64,000 nucleotides of DNA. Origin: Desulfobulbaceae bacterium. GTDB lineage: Bacteria; Desulfobacterota; Desulfobulbia; Desulfobulbales; Desulfocapsaceae. The notes under the pieces are model-generated. The model was given only the letters and a program-made list of their open reading frames with translations, did not search any database and had not been told where the DNA came from. Of this stretch, positions 9,535 to 17,894 are shown one piece after another. The DNA is taken from assembly GCA_024636345.1 (NCBI GenBank), contig JAGXHG010000020.1, forward strand, positions 45,606-109,605. The letters run 5' to 3'. How positions within the stretch are numbered: position 1 is the stretch's first letter; every line of letters starts with the position of its first letter. A program made the translations under genes and the position numbers.

Positions 9535-9900
9535 CTAAAAGCGGGTAACCTGCTCTTTTCCAGGGACATAGAGAGCGAGCTGACTTGCCGCTATCTTATT
9601 GAGATACTCAGGGGAATAAAGACGGGCTCGCTCAGCCCTGAGCTTAATATGTTCATCCATAAGGACATAACGACCTTTCTCTGCATCCGCTAAGACTAAA
9701 GCTATCTGATCTGCTGAGGATGACAACCAGACGTTCACCAGAAGAAGCAACGGACAGAAAATGAGCAACACCTTCCCTACAGACATCCACAATATTTTCG
9801 GACCGAGCAGACCAAGAGCATTTTGCCGCAATTGCTGCTGGCGAATTGATGATGGCATCATGGGACGGCTATATGCTTGAACAGATTGATTGATAAACAT
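9535..9900 (-). CDS. ftsL: FtsL-like cell division protein
   Basis: This is a small bitopic membrane protein of about 121 residues in the ftsL position of the cluster. It has a basic cytoplasmic N-terminus, a single hydrophobic segment (KVLLIFCPLLLLVNVWL), and a periplasmic part beginning DQIALVLADAEKGRYVLMDE that is compatible with a short coiled coil. FtsL forms a complex with FtsB and FtsQ and recruits and activates FtsWI at the septum. I start it at the ATG at 9900 because GGAGGAG lies just upstream; the longer frame to 9948 has no such site. FtsL proteins are poorly conserved, so the call rests on size, topology and position. Confidence 0.75.
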   Translation of the reverse strand: MFINQSVQAYSRPMMPSSIRQQQLRQNALGLLGPKILWMSVGKVLLIFCPLLLLVNVWLSSSADQIALVLADAEKGRYVLMDEHIKLRAERARLYSPEYLNKIAASQLALYVPGKEQVTRF

Positions 9901-9949
9901 AGTATGCTCCTCCATTGATTTCTCAAAAAACATTACGATCAGGTTCAAA

Positions 9950-10852
9950 CTATCTCTTCCTGGCCGCCACTCTTAATCGTGCACTACGCGCCCTGTAATT
10001 TGCCGCGATCTCTGCAGATGTTGGCATTATGGGTTTGGAGGTTAAAATCTCCATCTCACTCTGCTCTCTAAATTTTCTTTTCACCAGCCGATCTTCCAGA
10101 GAATGAAATGATATCACACAAAATATTGCCCCGGATCGAAGCAGTGACGGCGCATCATCAAGAATTCTGGCCAGATTCTCCAACTCGCCATTCACTGCGA
10201 TTCGCAGGGCCTGAAACACCTTGGTGGCCACATGAATTTTATCTGGATGAAAACGCCGCGGGATTGCCCTGGCCACAACAGCGGCCAGTTGCCGAGAGTT
10301 TACAATCTTCTCTGCAAACCGGGACCGTACAATCTCCCGGGCAATGGGTCTGGCCTGTTTTTCATCACCATAATAAAAAAAAATGTCTGCCAGCTCTTCT
10401 TCAGTACATGATGCGAGTAGCGATGCTGCCGTCACTTCCCGCCTGGTATCCATCCGCATATCAAGGGGTTCATCATGCCGAAAGCTGAATCCTCGCCCCC
10501 CTGAATCCAGTTGCAGGGAAGAAAGGCCTATATCAATGAGGATGCCATCTACCTGCTCGACTCCGATCTCTGCCAAACCGGTACTGATCTCAGCAAAATT
10601 ACGCCTGACAATGGTCAGACGGTCGCCAAAAGGCTGCAATCTGATCCGACTTCGGGCTATGGCGTCCTCATCCCATTCAAAGGCAATGACCCGACCATCA
10701 GGTGCAGAGTGGCGCAAAATCGACTCGGTGTGACCGCCAAGACCTAATGTACCATCCACATACAACCCGCCTGAGCGAGGCGCAAGATAATGGAGTACCT
10801 CTGCGGGCAGTACCGAACAATGTACAGCTTCTTCCTGCGGCGCAGGCTCCAT
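9950..10852 (-). CDS. rsmH: 16S rRNA (cytosine(1402)-N(4))-methyltransferase RsmH (MraW)
   Basis: RsmH uses SAM to methylate N4 of C1402 in 16S rRNA. The approximately 300-residue protein opens with HCSVLPAEVLHYL, then the SAM-binding YVDGTLGLGGHTESIL, VIAFEWDEDAI, the DGILIDIGLSSLQLD motif and RGFSF, and later RRFHPDKIHVATKVFQALRIAVNGEL and FCVISFHSLEDRLVK, all standard for the family. The ATG at 10852 overlaps the mraZ stop as TGATG, indicating translational coupling. The same frame is open 78 bases further upstream, but that would run back into mraZ and lacks family similarity. Confidence 0.96.
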   Translation of the reverse strand: MEPAPQEEAVHCSVLPAEVLHYLAPRSGGLYVDGTLGLGGHTESILRHSAPDGRVIAFEWDEDAIARSRIRLQPFGDRLTIVRRNFAEISTGLAEIGVEQVDGILIDIGLSSLQLDSGGRGFSFRHDEPLDMRMDTRREVTAASLLASCTEEELADIFFYYGDEKQARPIAREIVRSRFAEKIVNSRQLAAVVARAIPRRFHPDKIHVATKVFQALRIAVNGELENLARILDDAPSLLRSGAIFCVISFHSLEDRLVKRKFREQSEMEILTSKPIMPTSAEIAANYRARSARLRVAARKR

Positions 10853-11322
10853 CAGAAAATACCCAATTTGGCCAGGCTTTCGGTATAATCGCCAAAATTC
10901 TCCCGGGTAGCCTGATTCTCCAGCTCCCAAGCCTCTTTGTCCCAGATCTCAACATAGTCCAGCATACCGGTCAGCACCACATCCTTGACTATTCCGACCT
11001 CACTGCGCAGCGAGGGAGGAAGCAACACTCGACCCTGCTTGTCAGGTTGACAGGGAGTGACCCCGGAGACCACCAAACGGATAAAACCGGTCAGGCCAGG
11101 TTGTTCACGGCCATTGGTCAACAACTTATTTTCCAGAATCTCCCACTGAGAGACAGGGAAGACGCGAAGATGGGCGCCCCAACTGGTCACCATCAACTCC
11201 TCAGAATCATACTGCGCAAGGACGTCCCTGAATCTGCTGGGGACATTCAATCGCCCTTTGATATCAAGCGCATGTTCCGATCTGCCGCGAAATCTGCTGG
11301 TTGTTAAGTTGCTGTTTCCCAT
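10852..11322 (-). CDS. mraZ: Transcriptional regulator MraZ
   Basis: MraZ is a ring-forming DNA-binding protein that binds repeats upstream of its own gene and controls the dcw operon. The 156-residue sequence contains the duplicated SpoVT/AbrB-like fold. The first copy is FRGRSEHALDIKGRLNVPSRFRDVL, reported here by its ends FRGRSEH and SRFRD, and the second contains CQPDKQGRVLLPPSLR. It is the first gene of the cluster and is preceded by a promoter and by a phased GTGG array (11331-11375), so autoregulation is likely. The Shine-Dalgarno GGGAGG sits very close to the ATG and overlaps the operator. Confidence 0.95.
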   Translation of the reverse strand: MGNSNLTTSRFRGRSEHALDIKGRLNVPSRFRDVLAQYDSEELMVTSWGAHLRVFPVSQWEILENKLLTNGREQPGLTGFIRLVVSGVTPCQPDKQGRVLLPPSLRSEVGIVKDVVLTGMLDYVEIWDKEAWELENQATRENFGDYTESLAKLGIF

Positions 11323-11330
11323 GGCCTCCC

Positions 11331-11375
11331 GCCACCCTTTTCCACCCCACTCCCTTTTTCACCACTTTACACCAC
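11331..11375 (-). promoter_or_regulatory. MraZ-box operator array upstream of mraZ
   Basis: On the minus strand, GTGG-type pentamers lie at 11371-11375 (GTGGT), 11361-11365 (GTGGT), 11341-11345 (GTGGA) and 11331-11335 (GTGGC). All fall on a 10-bp grid, with a degenerate AGGGA at the 11351 position and an extra GTGGG at 11346-11350. Known MraZ sites in other bacteria are direct repeats of TGGG-type pentamers separated by five bases, so phase and content match. The array lies between the -10 box and the start codon, which would suit repression. Confidence 0.75.
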
Positions 11376-11385
11376 TATCTACCCT

Positions 11386-11413
11386 TTTATAGCAGGAAGA
11401 ACCCACTTGTCAA
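11386..11413 (-). promoter_or_regulatory. Sigma-70-type promoter of the dcw operon
   Basis: The minus strand reads TTGACA (11413-11408), a 16-bp spacer, then TATAAA (11391-11386). The -35 is a perfect consensus and the -10 is a near match. The promoter sits about 65 bases upstream of the mraZ start and directly before the MraZ-box array. Confidence 0.7.
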
Positions 11414-11962
11414 GATTTTTCCCGAATTTTATAAAAAACGATTACCTTCAGACAGTTAAAGGCAAAAAGTACTATATAAAGTACAACACCGATCAAGTCT
11501 ACACAACAGAAGACACATTAGACACATCATTCAAAAATTAATTCCTGAATTGCTTGTCTGTTAAAAAAAGCATCCTACTGAAATCACGACTTAAATTAAA
11601 AAAACATTATTTTTGGTTTCAACAGAGAGTGCAACAAGAAGCCTTGACCTGAATAAAACTGGTCAGAGAGAGAGCAAGAAAAGTTAGTTCCAGGGGGGAA
11701 GAAAGGATGAGTAAAAAAAATTCGACAAAGGACTTCTGGGACCAATGACCTCTGCCGTAGAAAGGCGCTGAGAGTAACCCGACGGGAAAGAAATTGGATA
11801 GTTTATCAGGAAACAGATCTGAAAACAAACCATGACACACCAGCTTGGCTGGCAAATCACATATTTCTTGATCAGAGGCAAGAGTTTAGAGCTCTTGACA
11901 CTACAAGTAAAAACATTAACAAAAATTCCGAACAGTTATCGACAATCAACACCTGACCGTCA

Positions 11963-11999
11963 CAATGAACACCGTTATAGGTACCGCCGGTGTTCATTG
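11963..11999. repeat. Perfect 12-bp inverted repeat
   Basis: CAATGAACACCG at 11963-11974 and CGGTGTTCATTG at 11988-11999 form a perfect 12-bp stem around a 13-base loop. No T-run follows on either strand, so a terminator is not supported. It could be an mRNA 3' stabilising hairpin for the oxidase transcript or a binding site. Confidence 0.6.
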
Positions 12000-12024
12000 C
12001 AACAACTTCCATAGAAGCAACTGA

Positions 12025-12068
12025 GCAAATCCGTCAATAAACTTACAAGTAGAAATCAACGGATTTGC
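12025..12068. repeat. 10-bp inverted repeat just after the oxidase stop codon
   Basis: GCAAATCCGT (12025-12034) and ACGGATTTGC (12059-12068) are perfectly complementary around a 24-base loop. The repeat lies 25 bases past the stop codon of the multicopper oxidase. It lacks a T-tract and may be a Rho-type 3' boundary or a stabilising hairpin. Confidence 0.5.
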
Positions 12069-12092
12069 CCGCCAGGAAAAAGAGACCTTACC

Positions 12093-15000
12093 TTAATTTA
12101 CAATTTTCCAGTACAGATCGAGAATGGTGGGGAGAAGTGGTACCTCCCCAAGTCTTACCATCCCATCCATATACCAAACCCTGTTTTCGCCTGACACATT
12201 GTTCCTCCAGAGAATATCGGGCTTAATATCATTGTTAAAATCACCAACGCCTACAATTTCCCAAGTAAGATCAGTTTCTGATGTAGTAGACTCTGGGGCT
12301 CCATTCCTGGTCACTCCGTTCATATACCAAGCTGTTACATCACCTGTTGATGTATTTCTCCAGAGGATGTCAGACTTACCATCTCCGTCAAAGTCCCCTG
12401 TACCCACAATTGTCGCGTCTGGAGTGGCGTCTGTTTCTATCACTCCACTTCCTGCATACAGTATTTTATTCATATACCAAGCCCGGTTCTGGCCCGTAGT
12501 CGCATTTCTCCAGAGAATATCACTTTGACCATCACCATTAAAATCACCTGTACCCACAATTTTCCAATTCTGATCGGCAACAACAGGGACAATGGGCACT
12601 TGCCCAATTCGTATGTCTCCGTCCATATACCAAACCCTATTTGCACCGGTCAAAGTGTTCCTCCACAAGATATCGGGCTTGCTGTCACCATTAAAGTCAC
12701 GCCTGCCGACAATATTCCAGTTCTGATCAGGCTCGAATGGAAGGAGTGTTTGTGAGACTGTAGTTATCCCGTCCATAAACCAGGCCATGTTTTTTCCATC
12801 ACGGATGTTTCTCCAGAGAATATCCACTTTGGTATTGGGGTTGAGGACAATCGGACGCATCATGTCGCTTTCTTCGTGGCTGAGGATGTGGCAATGCCAC
12901 AAGTACTCATGACCGAAGTTGTACATTATATTGACCGTCGCAGGAGTAAGTGCTTGAGCGGTCACCGGGTCAAGATTCGAAAAGCCAACCGTAGATCCTA
13001 GAGGAAAGGCCGGGTTAAGTGGTCGAATACTCTCAGGGATAGTAAAGGGAAACGTAAACTGAGCCGGCCTGATAGCCACGATCGTGTCTTCCAGCGGACT
13101 TATCCTGACCGTGTCTTTCCAACCCAACTCATTAGGATCAGGCGGATAAATAAAACCATCCCAGCCAACCCGGTTAAGAACCTGTACATCAGATATATGG
13201 AAATGCACAGGGTGGGTATCCACTCCATTATGGGTAATCTTCCAAATCTGTACCTGATCCTTAGCTATGATCTCAGTGGGCGGATCAACAAAGTTTTGCA
13301 GGACAAAGGTTTGAATTCCAGCATTGGTAAATGCCAGCTCAAGACCAAGTTTGGCACTCATGCGTCCGAACTCATCAAAAACCTCACCCATCTCATCCTG
13401 GATAGCCTTAGGCTTCATCGGATAGTGAGAGACTATTGACCCATCAACCCTCATGAAACTCAGAGAGGTATCAGTGATGCGCGACAGTCCCCAATTAGGA
13501 GCGGTAGCGGGAAAGCTCTTGGCATAAGCGGTGTTGTAAGCAGACTGCCCGACAATGATCGGGTCCTGCCCGGTTGCAAAGACACCAGTCGGTCCTGCAA
13601 ATGCCGCCTCCAAAGTGGCCAAGGTCGTTGAATTATAGTCATCAACGGGCGCTGTTCCGCCGGTTCCGGAAACCTTAATCTGCATGATCGTTCGGGTATT
13701 AGGGCCATAGCCGAACGGAGTCGTATTGGCACCACCCATTGATCTGTTGTCAGGAGCGCCCGTGTAGTAATCATAATGGGGGTCGAGTGCCGGCCATGGT
13801 GCCGGAGCATCATTATAGAGGATCAGGGTTTTACCGGCAAATTTGGAAAAGTCAACAATGATATCCGCCCGTTCCGCAGGTCCCAACATCAGTGTACCGC
13901 CCCCCTGGTTCTGTTGCAGCACCAATCCGGCAGTGAAGGTTGTCGGATCAATATTCCAATTAATCGGCTGATTAGGCAACAACACCGGAGCTGGCAAAAA
14001 ACCGCCTTCAGTTCCGATCTGGATCATGGCTGGACCTCTGGTAGCCGGATCAGGCACCCCACCTTCCCTATCGTCTGCCGGCCAGCCCTCCGGAAATCCG
14101 GCAGTCGTTACTGCCGGAACCATTTTTACTTCCGTCAACCGTCCCTGAAAGACCCGGCCAGGATCCGCCACATACATCTGCAAATTCCAGAATCGGTCAT
14201 GGGCTCCATTCAAAATCCGAAATCGATATTCTTTGGGATCAACCTTCAGTACAGGATAGGCTGTTCCATTGATTAGCGGGGTATCCATGAAAGCCTCCGC
14301 CCCCCACGACGGATTGGGGGTATCGGGCCGCTGCGGCGGCTGACAGAAAAAATTATTGAAGGCACTTGGTTCACAGGTTGAGTCATAATATTCGTTCGCA
14401 ACCGGCCCATTAGAGATATTAGTGGTAGGCGGCCAGAACCAGGGGCCATAATGCCATCGACCGTAAGCGTTTATCCCGCTCTCATCTGGATTCCATGGAT
14501 TCTGGGCCGGCATATAGACATGGGGCCACCAGAGGTCTCCGGTTACGGGAAGTGCACCGATGGGGTTCCAAGGAAGAATTGTTCCCGGTTGACTTCCCCA
14601 TATCCAGGTCGGGTCCGTTTTGAGAACATACGTGGGTCTCGTTGGAACACCATCTACGAAGGTCTTGTCAACAATGATCAAGGGAATCTCTTCACCGGCG
14701 ACAGCACCAGGAATTGTTCCGGCATCAATAAGAGCCTGTTCGGTAGGATCCTTGATCAAATAGCCGGCTACTCCACCGACATAAACACCAAGACGGGTAA
14801 TTCCCCAGCTATGATCATGATAAAACATCATCCTTGCGCTCTGCTGGTTGGTATAGTAATAGGTTTGCGCTCCTGGTCCGGGATTATTTGTCGCACCCGC
14901 AACTCCGCAGGACGTCTTTCCCGCACAATTTGAGCCAGGATAAGTAACATTTGTGATATGTGTCCCAGCAGCATCAAACCACATATCCGGCACATAAGAG

Positions 15001-15713
15001 ACACTGACACCTTTGGGATAGTCTGTAATTTCGTCCTTTGGAGTAATCCACTGATGGGCGGTTCCATCACTGATCCACGGAGTCCGTCCACCATGAAGAT
15101 GGATAACAGACCGATTCTGGGTAAACACGCCATATTTCGTAGTTATCGGTTCCTTCGTCTCTGGATCATAGTCAATCTCAAATTCACCAGAACCCATAAT
15201 ACTAGTATCAACCGGGATAAAAAGATCACCGGCGTCACCAGTTGGCAGCGAATTGGTAAACTTGATGCGCACCGCACGGTCCTTGGTACTGACGATCAGT
15301 GGCCCCAAACTATGAAATTTACTCACCCCAGGTGCTGTCGTATTGGTCTGCCGATAGCCCCGCATTAAGGTGCCCCCAGTATTTACGACTATCGGTGGCA
15401 GATCACTATGCACCTGCTCCCGGTATTGGCCAATTTCGATTTCATAATAATCCGTTCCCGGATAGGTTTCTGTATCTGGAACAGCTACAGGGATATACTG
15501 TCCGAGATTATTTGCGTTGCCAACATTCAGCCCTGGAAGTCCATCAACAAATTTCCGGAGCGGCGGGCTATTGGCCCAATTAGGTGTATTATAATAATCC
15601 GGAACACCGCTATCACGGGGTCCGGCCACTGCCTCTCCCTGACCAATTCCTGAGACCTGGACCGCCAATACCGCAAGCATAGCAATCATGGTTGAAAACC
15701 GTTGTCTATTCAT
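12093..15713 (-). CDS. Exported multicopper oxidase with C-terminal FG-GAP/VCBS-like repeats
   Basis: The protein of about 1206 residues starts with a signal peptide ([20 protein letters not shown]) and contains the four copper-ligand motifs of multicopper oxidases: [19 protein letters not shown] and [13 protein letters not shown]. The last supplies the type 1 copper cysteine, histidine and methionine. Such enzymes oxidise metals or organic substrates and reduce O2 to water in the periplasm or outside the cell. The last 200 residues are five tandem units of about 45-50 residues built on DFNGDGxxDILWRN and RVWYMDG, a calcium-loop beta-propeller type repeat not normally found on these oxidases. 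The ATG at 15713 has GGAGGAAGG just upstream; the frame opens four codons earlier. The substrate cannot be told from sequence. An O2-using enzyme is notable in an otherwise anaerobe-like gene set. Confidence 0.9.
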   Translation of the reverse strand: MNRQRFSTMIAMLAVLAVQVSGIGQGEAVAGPRDSGVPDYYNTPNWANSPPLRKFVDGLPGLNVGNANNLGQYIPVAVPDTETYPGTDYYEIEIGQYREQVHSDLPPIVVNTGGTLMRGYRQTNTTAPGVSKFHSLGPLIVSTKDRAVRIKFTNSLPTGDAGDLFIPVDTSIMGSGEFEIDYDPETKEPITTKYGVFTQNRSVIHLHGGRTPWISDGTAHQWITPKDEITDYPKGVSVSYVPDMWFDAAGTHITNVTYPGSNCAGKTSCGVAGATNNPGPGAQTYYYTNQQSARMMFYHDHSWGITRLGVYVGGVAGYLIKDPTEQALIDAGTIPGAVAGEEIPLIIVDKTFVDGVPTRPTYVLKTDPTWIWGSQPGTILPWNPIGALPVTGDLWWPHVYMPAQNPWNPDESGINAYGRWHYGPWFWPPTTNISNGPVANEYYDSTCEPSAFNNFFCQPPQRPDTPNPSWGAEAFMDTPLINGTAYPVLKVDPKEYRFRILNGAHDRFWNLQMYVADPGRVFQGRLTEVKMVPAVTTAGFPEGWPADDREGGVPDPATRGPAMIQIGTEGGFLPAPVLLPNQPINWNIDPTTFTAGLVLQQNQGGGTLMLGPAERADIIVDFSKFAGKTLILYNDAPAPWPALDPHYDYYTGAPDNRSMGGANTTPFGYGPNTRTIMQIKVSGTGGTAPVDDYNSTTLATLEAAFAGPTGVFATGQDPIIVGQSAYNTAYAKSFPATAPNWGLSRITDTSLSFMRVDGSIVSHYPMKPKAIQDEMGEVFDEFGRMSAKLGLELAFTNAGIQTFVLQNFVDPPTEIIAKDQVQIWKITHNGVDTHPVHFHISDVQVLNRVGWDGFIYPPDPNELGWKDTVRISPLEDTIVAIRPAQFTFPFTIPESIRPLNPAFPLGSTVGFSNLDPVTAQALTPATVNIMYNFGHEYLWHCHILSHEESDMMRPIVLNPNTKVDILWRNIRDGKNMAWFMDGITTVSQTLLPFEPDQNWNIVGRRDFNGDSKPDILWRNTLTGANRVWYMDGDIRIGQVPIVPVVADQNWKIVGTGDFNGDGQSDILWRNATTGQNRAWYMNKILYAGSGVIETDATPDATIVGTGDFDGDGKSDILWRNTSTGDVTAWYMNGVTRNGAPESTTSETDLTWEIVGVGDFNNDIKPDILWRNNVSGENRVWYMDGMVRLGEVPLLPTILDLYWKIVN

Positions 15714-15776
15714 TCCTTCCTCCACTTATAATAAGAGTGTTTTAGAGGGTATCGGTTATGGTATCACCAATGACGT

Positions 15777-16616
15777 TCATTGCATGACATTCAGAATTTC
15801 ATCCTGAATTCCATTTTGAGTGTCATTCTGACCGCTACTCACCGCTTGCATTATCAAGGTATTCCGACTGGCTATTGCTCGCGTTCTAATATCACGCTGA
15901 TTCATAACTAACTCTTTCCAGGAAATACCTGCCCTTGGCCGTATAATCTGATCACCTGTTGCAGGTGTCTGCCCCGGTTTTTGTGATACCTGAACCGGCA
16001 AACTACTACTCGGGACTACTGGTTCAGGATCCTTTGCGGCTGGCTCTTTTTGAGAAATATCCATTCCTGAAGGTCTGGCCTGATCACTCACTGCCGCTGC
16101 CTGCGCCTGTTCTTGCTGAATCGGCTGAAGACTCTCCGGCTTGACGAGTTGCCCCCCGCTCACAGCCTGCTCCTTCCGATAATTATCCTTCCCCGATGCA
16201 TCAATCTGGTCACTTTGTACGGATTTCTGCTCCGGAACTTGTTGCTCCTCAACAGACAGGCTGTTATTCGACCAAGCAGGTTCAGCTTTCCTCACAGCCT
16301 GCTCATTGCGGGAATGATCCACTCCTGACTCCATAGTTTGGTCACTCTTTGCGGATATCTGCACCTGTACCTGTTGATCCTGAACAGACAGGTTGTTATT
16401 CGATCCAGCAGATTCAGCCTTACTCGTAACCTGCCCGTTCCCATAAATATCCCCTGAGCCTCCGACCTGGTCATTCTGTACTGATGGCTGGGTCTGTCCC
16501 TGTAGTGGCTGCATCCAGGGACTGCTATTCGTCCTGTTGTTCGTTCTGGCGCTCACCAGATAAATCCCCGTCAACGAGAGCAAAACACAGACGATTATAT
16601 AAGAAATTTTTTTCAT
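15777..16616 (-). CDS. Exported low-complexity repeat protein, function unknown
   Basis: I do not recognise this family. The 279-residue protein has an N-terminal hydrophobic signal (MKKISYIIVCVLLSLTGIYL) and is then very rich in Gln, Ser, Asn and Val. Three or four degenerate units of about 50 residues recur, each with SDQ, SG, an EQAV-like stretch, KAEP or PEP, and SNNSLSV or SSSLPV followed by QQV. The last 60 residues (WKELVMNQRDIRTRAIASRN) look more structured. It lies between the multicopper oxidase and the FKBP gene on the same strand with short gaps, so it is probably part of the same exported-protein operon. It is likely a periplasmic or surface linker-like protein. Confidence 0.7.
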   Translation of the reverse strand: MKKISYIIVCVLLSLTGIYLVSARTNNRTNSSPWMQPLQGQTQPSVQNDQVGGSGDIYGNGQVTSKAESAGSNNNLSVQDQQVQVQISAKSDQTMESGVDHSRNEQAVRKAEPAWSNNSLSVEEQQVPEQKSVQSDQIDASGKDNYRKEQAVSGGQLVKPESLQPIQQEQAQAAAVSDQARPSGMDISQKEPAAKDPEPVVPSSSLPVQVSQKPGQTPATGDQIIRPRAGISWKELVMNQRDIRTRAIASRNTLIMQAVSSGQNDTQNGIQDEILNVMQ

Positions 16617-16719
16617 CTCCTCTCCTCCCTTTCAGCTCAATGGTACGACAAACTCATCGGCAAATAACTCTTCAATCATATTTCACTTGTATTGCACTCT
16701 TTTCATAAACTGCCGACAT

Positions 16720-17538
16720 TCATTTAATAGCAAGCAACTCGACCTCAAAAATAAGTGTGGCGTTCGCTCCAATTGTACTACTTGCCCCCCGCTCACCATA
16801 AGCGAGCTGGGAAGGAATGAAAATCTTCCATATAGAACCAACCGGCATAAGCTTGAGAGCCTCGCCCCAACCGGAGATAATATCACTAACCTTGAATGTT
16901 GCTGGATGGCCCATACGGTACGAGCTATCGAACTCTTTACCGTTAATAAATTTTCCACGATAATGACACTCGACGGTATCGTTTGCTGTTGGCTTTTTGC
17001 CATCTCCATACTTCAGGATTTGGTACTGTAAGCCACTGGGCAGGGTCACGACCCCTTCTTTTTTCTTGTTCTCCAAGAGAAACGTCTCTCCCGCCTTTTT
17101 GTTTTCTTCCGCTTCCCGGATTATAATTTTCGCCCGCATTCGCCGCGCTTCAGCCTGATACTGCTTAATAGCCCTTCCAACCTCGGCATCAGACAGGAGC
17201 AGTTTATTTCCAGCGAATGCATCTTCCATGCCTTTCATCACTAAGTTCAGGTCAATATCAACGCCCTGTTTTTTTAAGTTGCCGATCAAATTGACGCCAA
17301 TGGCGTAATTAACCTGATCCTTTTGGGTCTTGAGAAGAGAAGCCTCATCGGATTTACCCGAAGTGGCCAGGCCTCCCGATTCTGATTCTGGCACGCTCTC
17401 TGACTGAGACTGCGCGCGAGCGTCCCAATCCATTCCCCAAACTACAGAAATCATGAACGCAACCAGACACACAAGAAAAGACAACCTGCTATTTTTCAAT
17501 CCGACCCTCTTTGATATATTTTCACAATAATTAACCAT
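16720..17538 (-). CDS. FKBP-type peptidyl-prolyl cis-trans isomerase, exported (FkpA/Mip-like)
   Basis: The 272-residue protein has an N-terminal hydrophobic export signal (SFLVCLVAFMISVVWG), a helical dimerisation domain like that of FkpA and Mip (NYAIGVNLIGNLKKQGVDIDL onwards, about residues 75-170), and a C-terminal FKBP domain (about 170-272). The latter has VECHYRGKFINGKEFDSS, ISGWGEALKLMPVGS, IPSQLAYGERG and LIFEVELL. It catalyses proline isomerisation and acts as a chaperone in the periplasm. The start ATG follows directly after the TAG stop of the preceding small gene, so the two are cotranscribed. Its place among several large exported repeat proteins suggests it helps them fold. Confidence 0.92.
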   Translation of the reverse strand: MVNYCENISKRVGLKNSRLSFLVCLVAFMISVVWGMDWDARAQSQSESVPESESGGLATSGKSDEASLLKTQKDQVNYAIGVNLIGNLKKQGVDIDLNLVMKGMEDAFAGNKLLLSDAEVGRAIKQYQAEARRMRAKIIIREAEENKKAGETFLLENKKKEGVVTLPSGLQYQILKYGDGKKPTANDTVECHYRGKFINGKEFDSSYRMGHPATFKVSDIISGWGEALKLMPVGSIWKIFIPSQLAYGERGASSTIGANATLIFEVELLAIK

Positions 17539-17844
17539 CTATTTCTTTGAATCTGATGCTCTCCTAGCAAAGTAGGCCTCTGGATCTTGCATCAACAACT
17601 GCACATTCGTCTCATGCCGAACGGTATGTTCACGCACACACCGGGCATAACTATCAGGATTAACCTCCTTGAACTGATTACAATTCATCAATGTTTTTTT
17701 CCGCTCTGACTCAAGTTGCATCCGCTCGGCACGAATTTGTACCTGCTGCTCCGGCGTTGGAACCGCCGCAGCACCGGCAATGCTAAAAAAAGACATTGTG
17801 AACATGACGACAGGGACGATAGAGAATATAAATTTCTTATACAT
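17539..17844 (-). CDS. Small exported protein, unknown function
   Basis: About 101 residues with a clear signal peptide (MYKKFIFSIVPVVMFTMSFF to AGAAA), followed by a charged helical stretch rich in Gln, Arg and Glu (EQQVQIRAERMQLESERKK) and two cysteines (MNCNQF, YARCV) that could form a disulfide. The ATG at 17844 has AAAGGAG upstream; the frame extends 30 bases further without a better site. It directly abuts the FKBP gene. No known family is recognised; periplasmic location is inferred from the signal peptide. Confidence 0.72.
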   Translation of the reverse strand: MYKKFIFSIVPVVMFTMSFFSIAGAAAVPTPEQQVQIRAERMQLESERKKTLMNCNQFKEVNPDSYARCVREHTVRHETNVQLLMQDPEAYFARRASDSKK

Positions 17845-17894
17845 AACTGCTCCTTTACTCAAATATTGAGACAAATCTTTCTGCGGGAGGCAAC

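Larger units (their letters stand above)
11414..12092. other. Intergenic region between dcw cluster and multicopper oxidase gene
   Basis: About 680 AT-rich bases with no convincing gene. Short open frames here lack a ribosome site and family signatures. The region holds two inverted repeats (11963-11999 and 12025-12068) near the 3' end of the oxidase gene. No poly-T intrinsic terminator is evident on the minus strand. Confidence 0.6.

Noticed and set aside
11619..11881. Small minus-strand open frames between mraZ and the oxidase gene
   Set aside because: No ribosome site, hydrophobic low-complexity translation and no recognisable motif.
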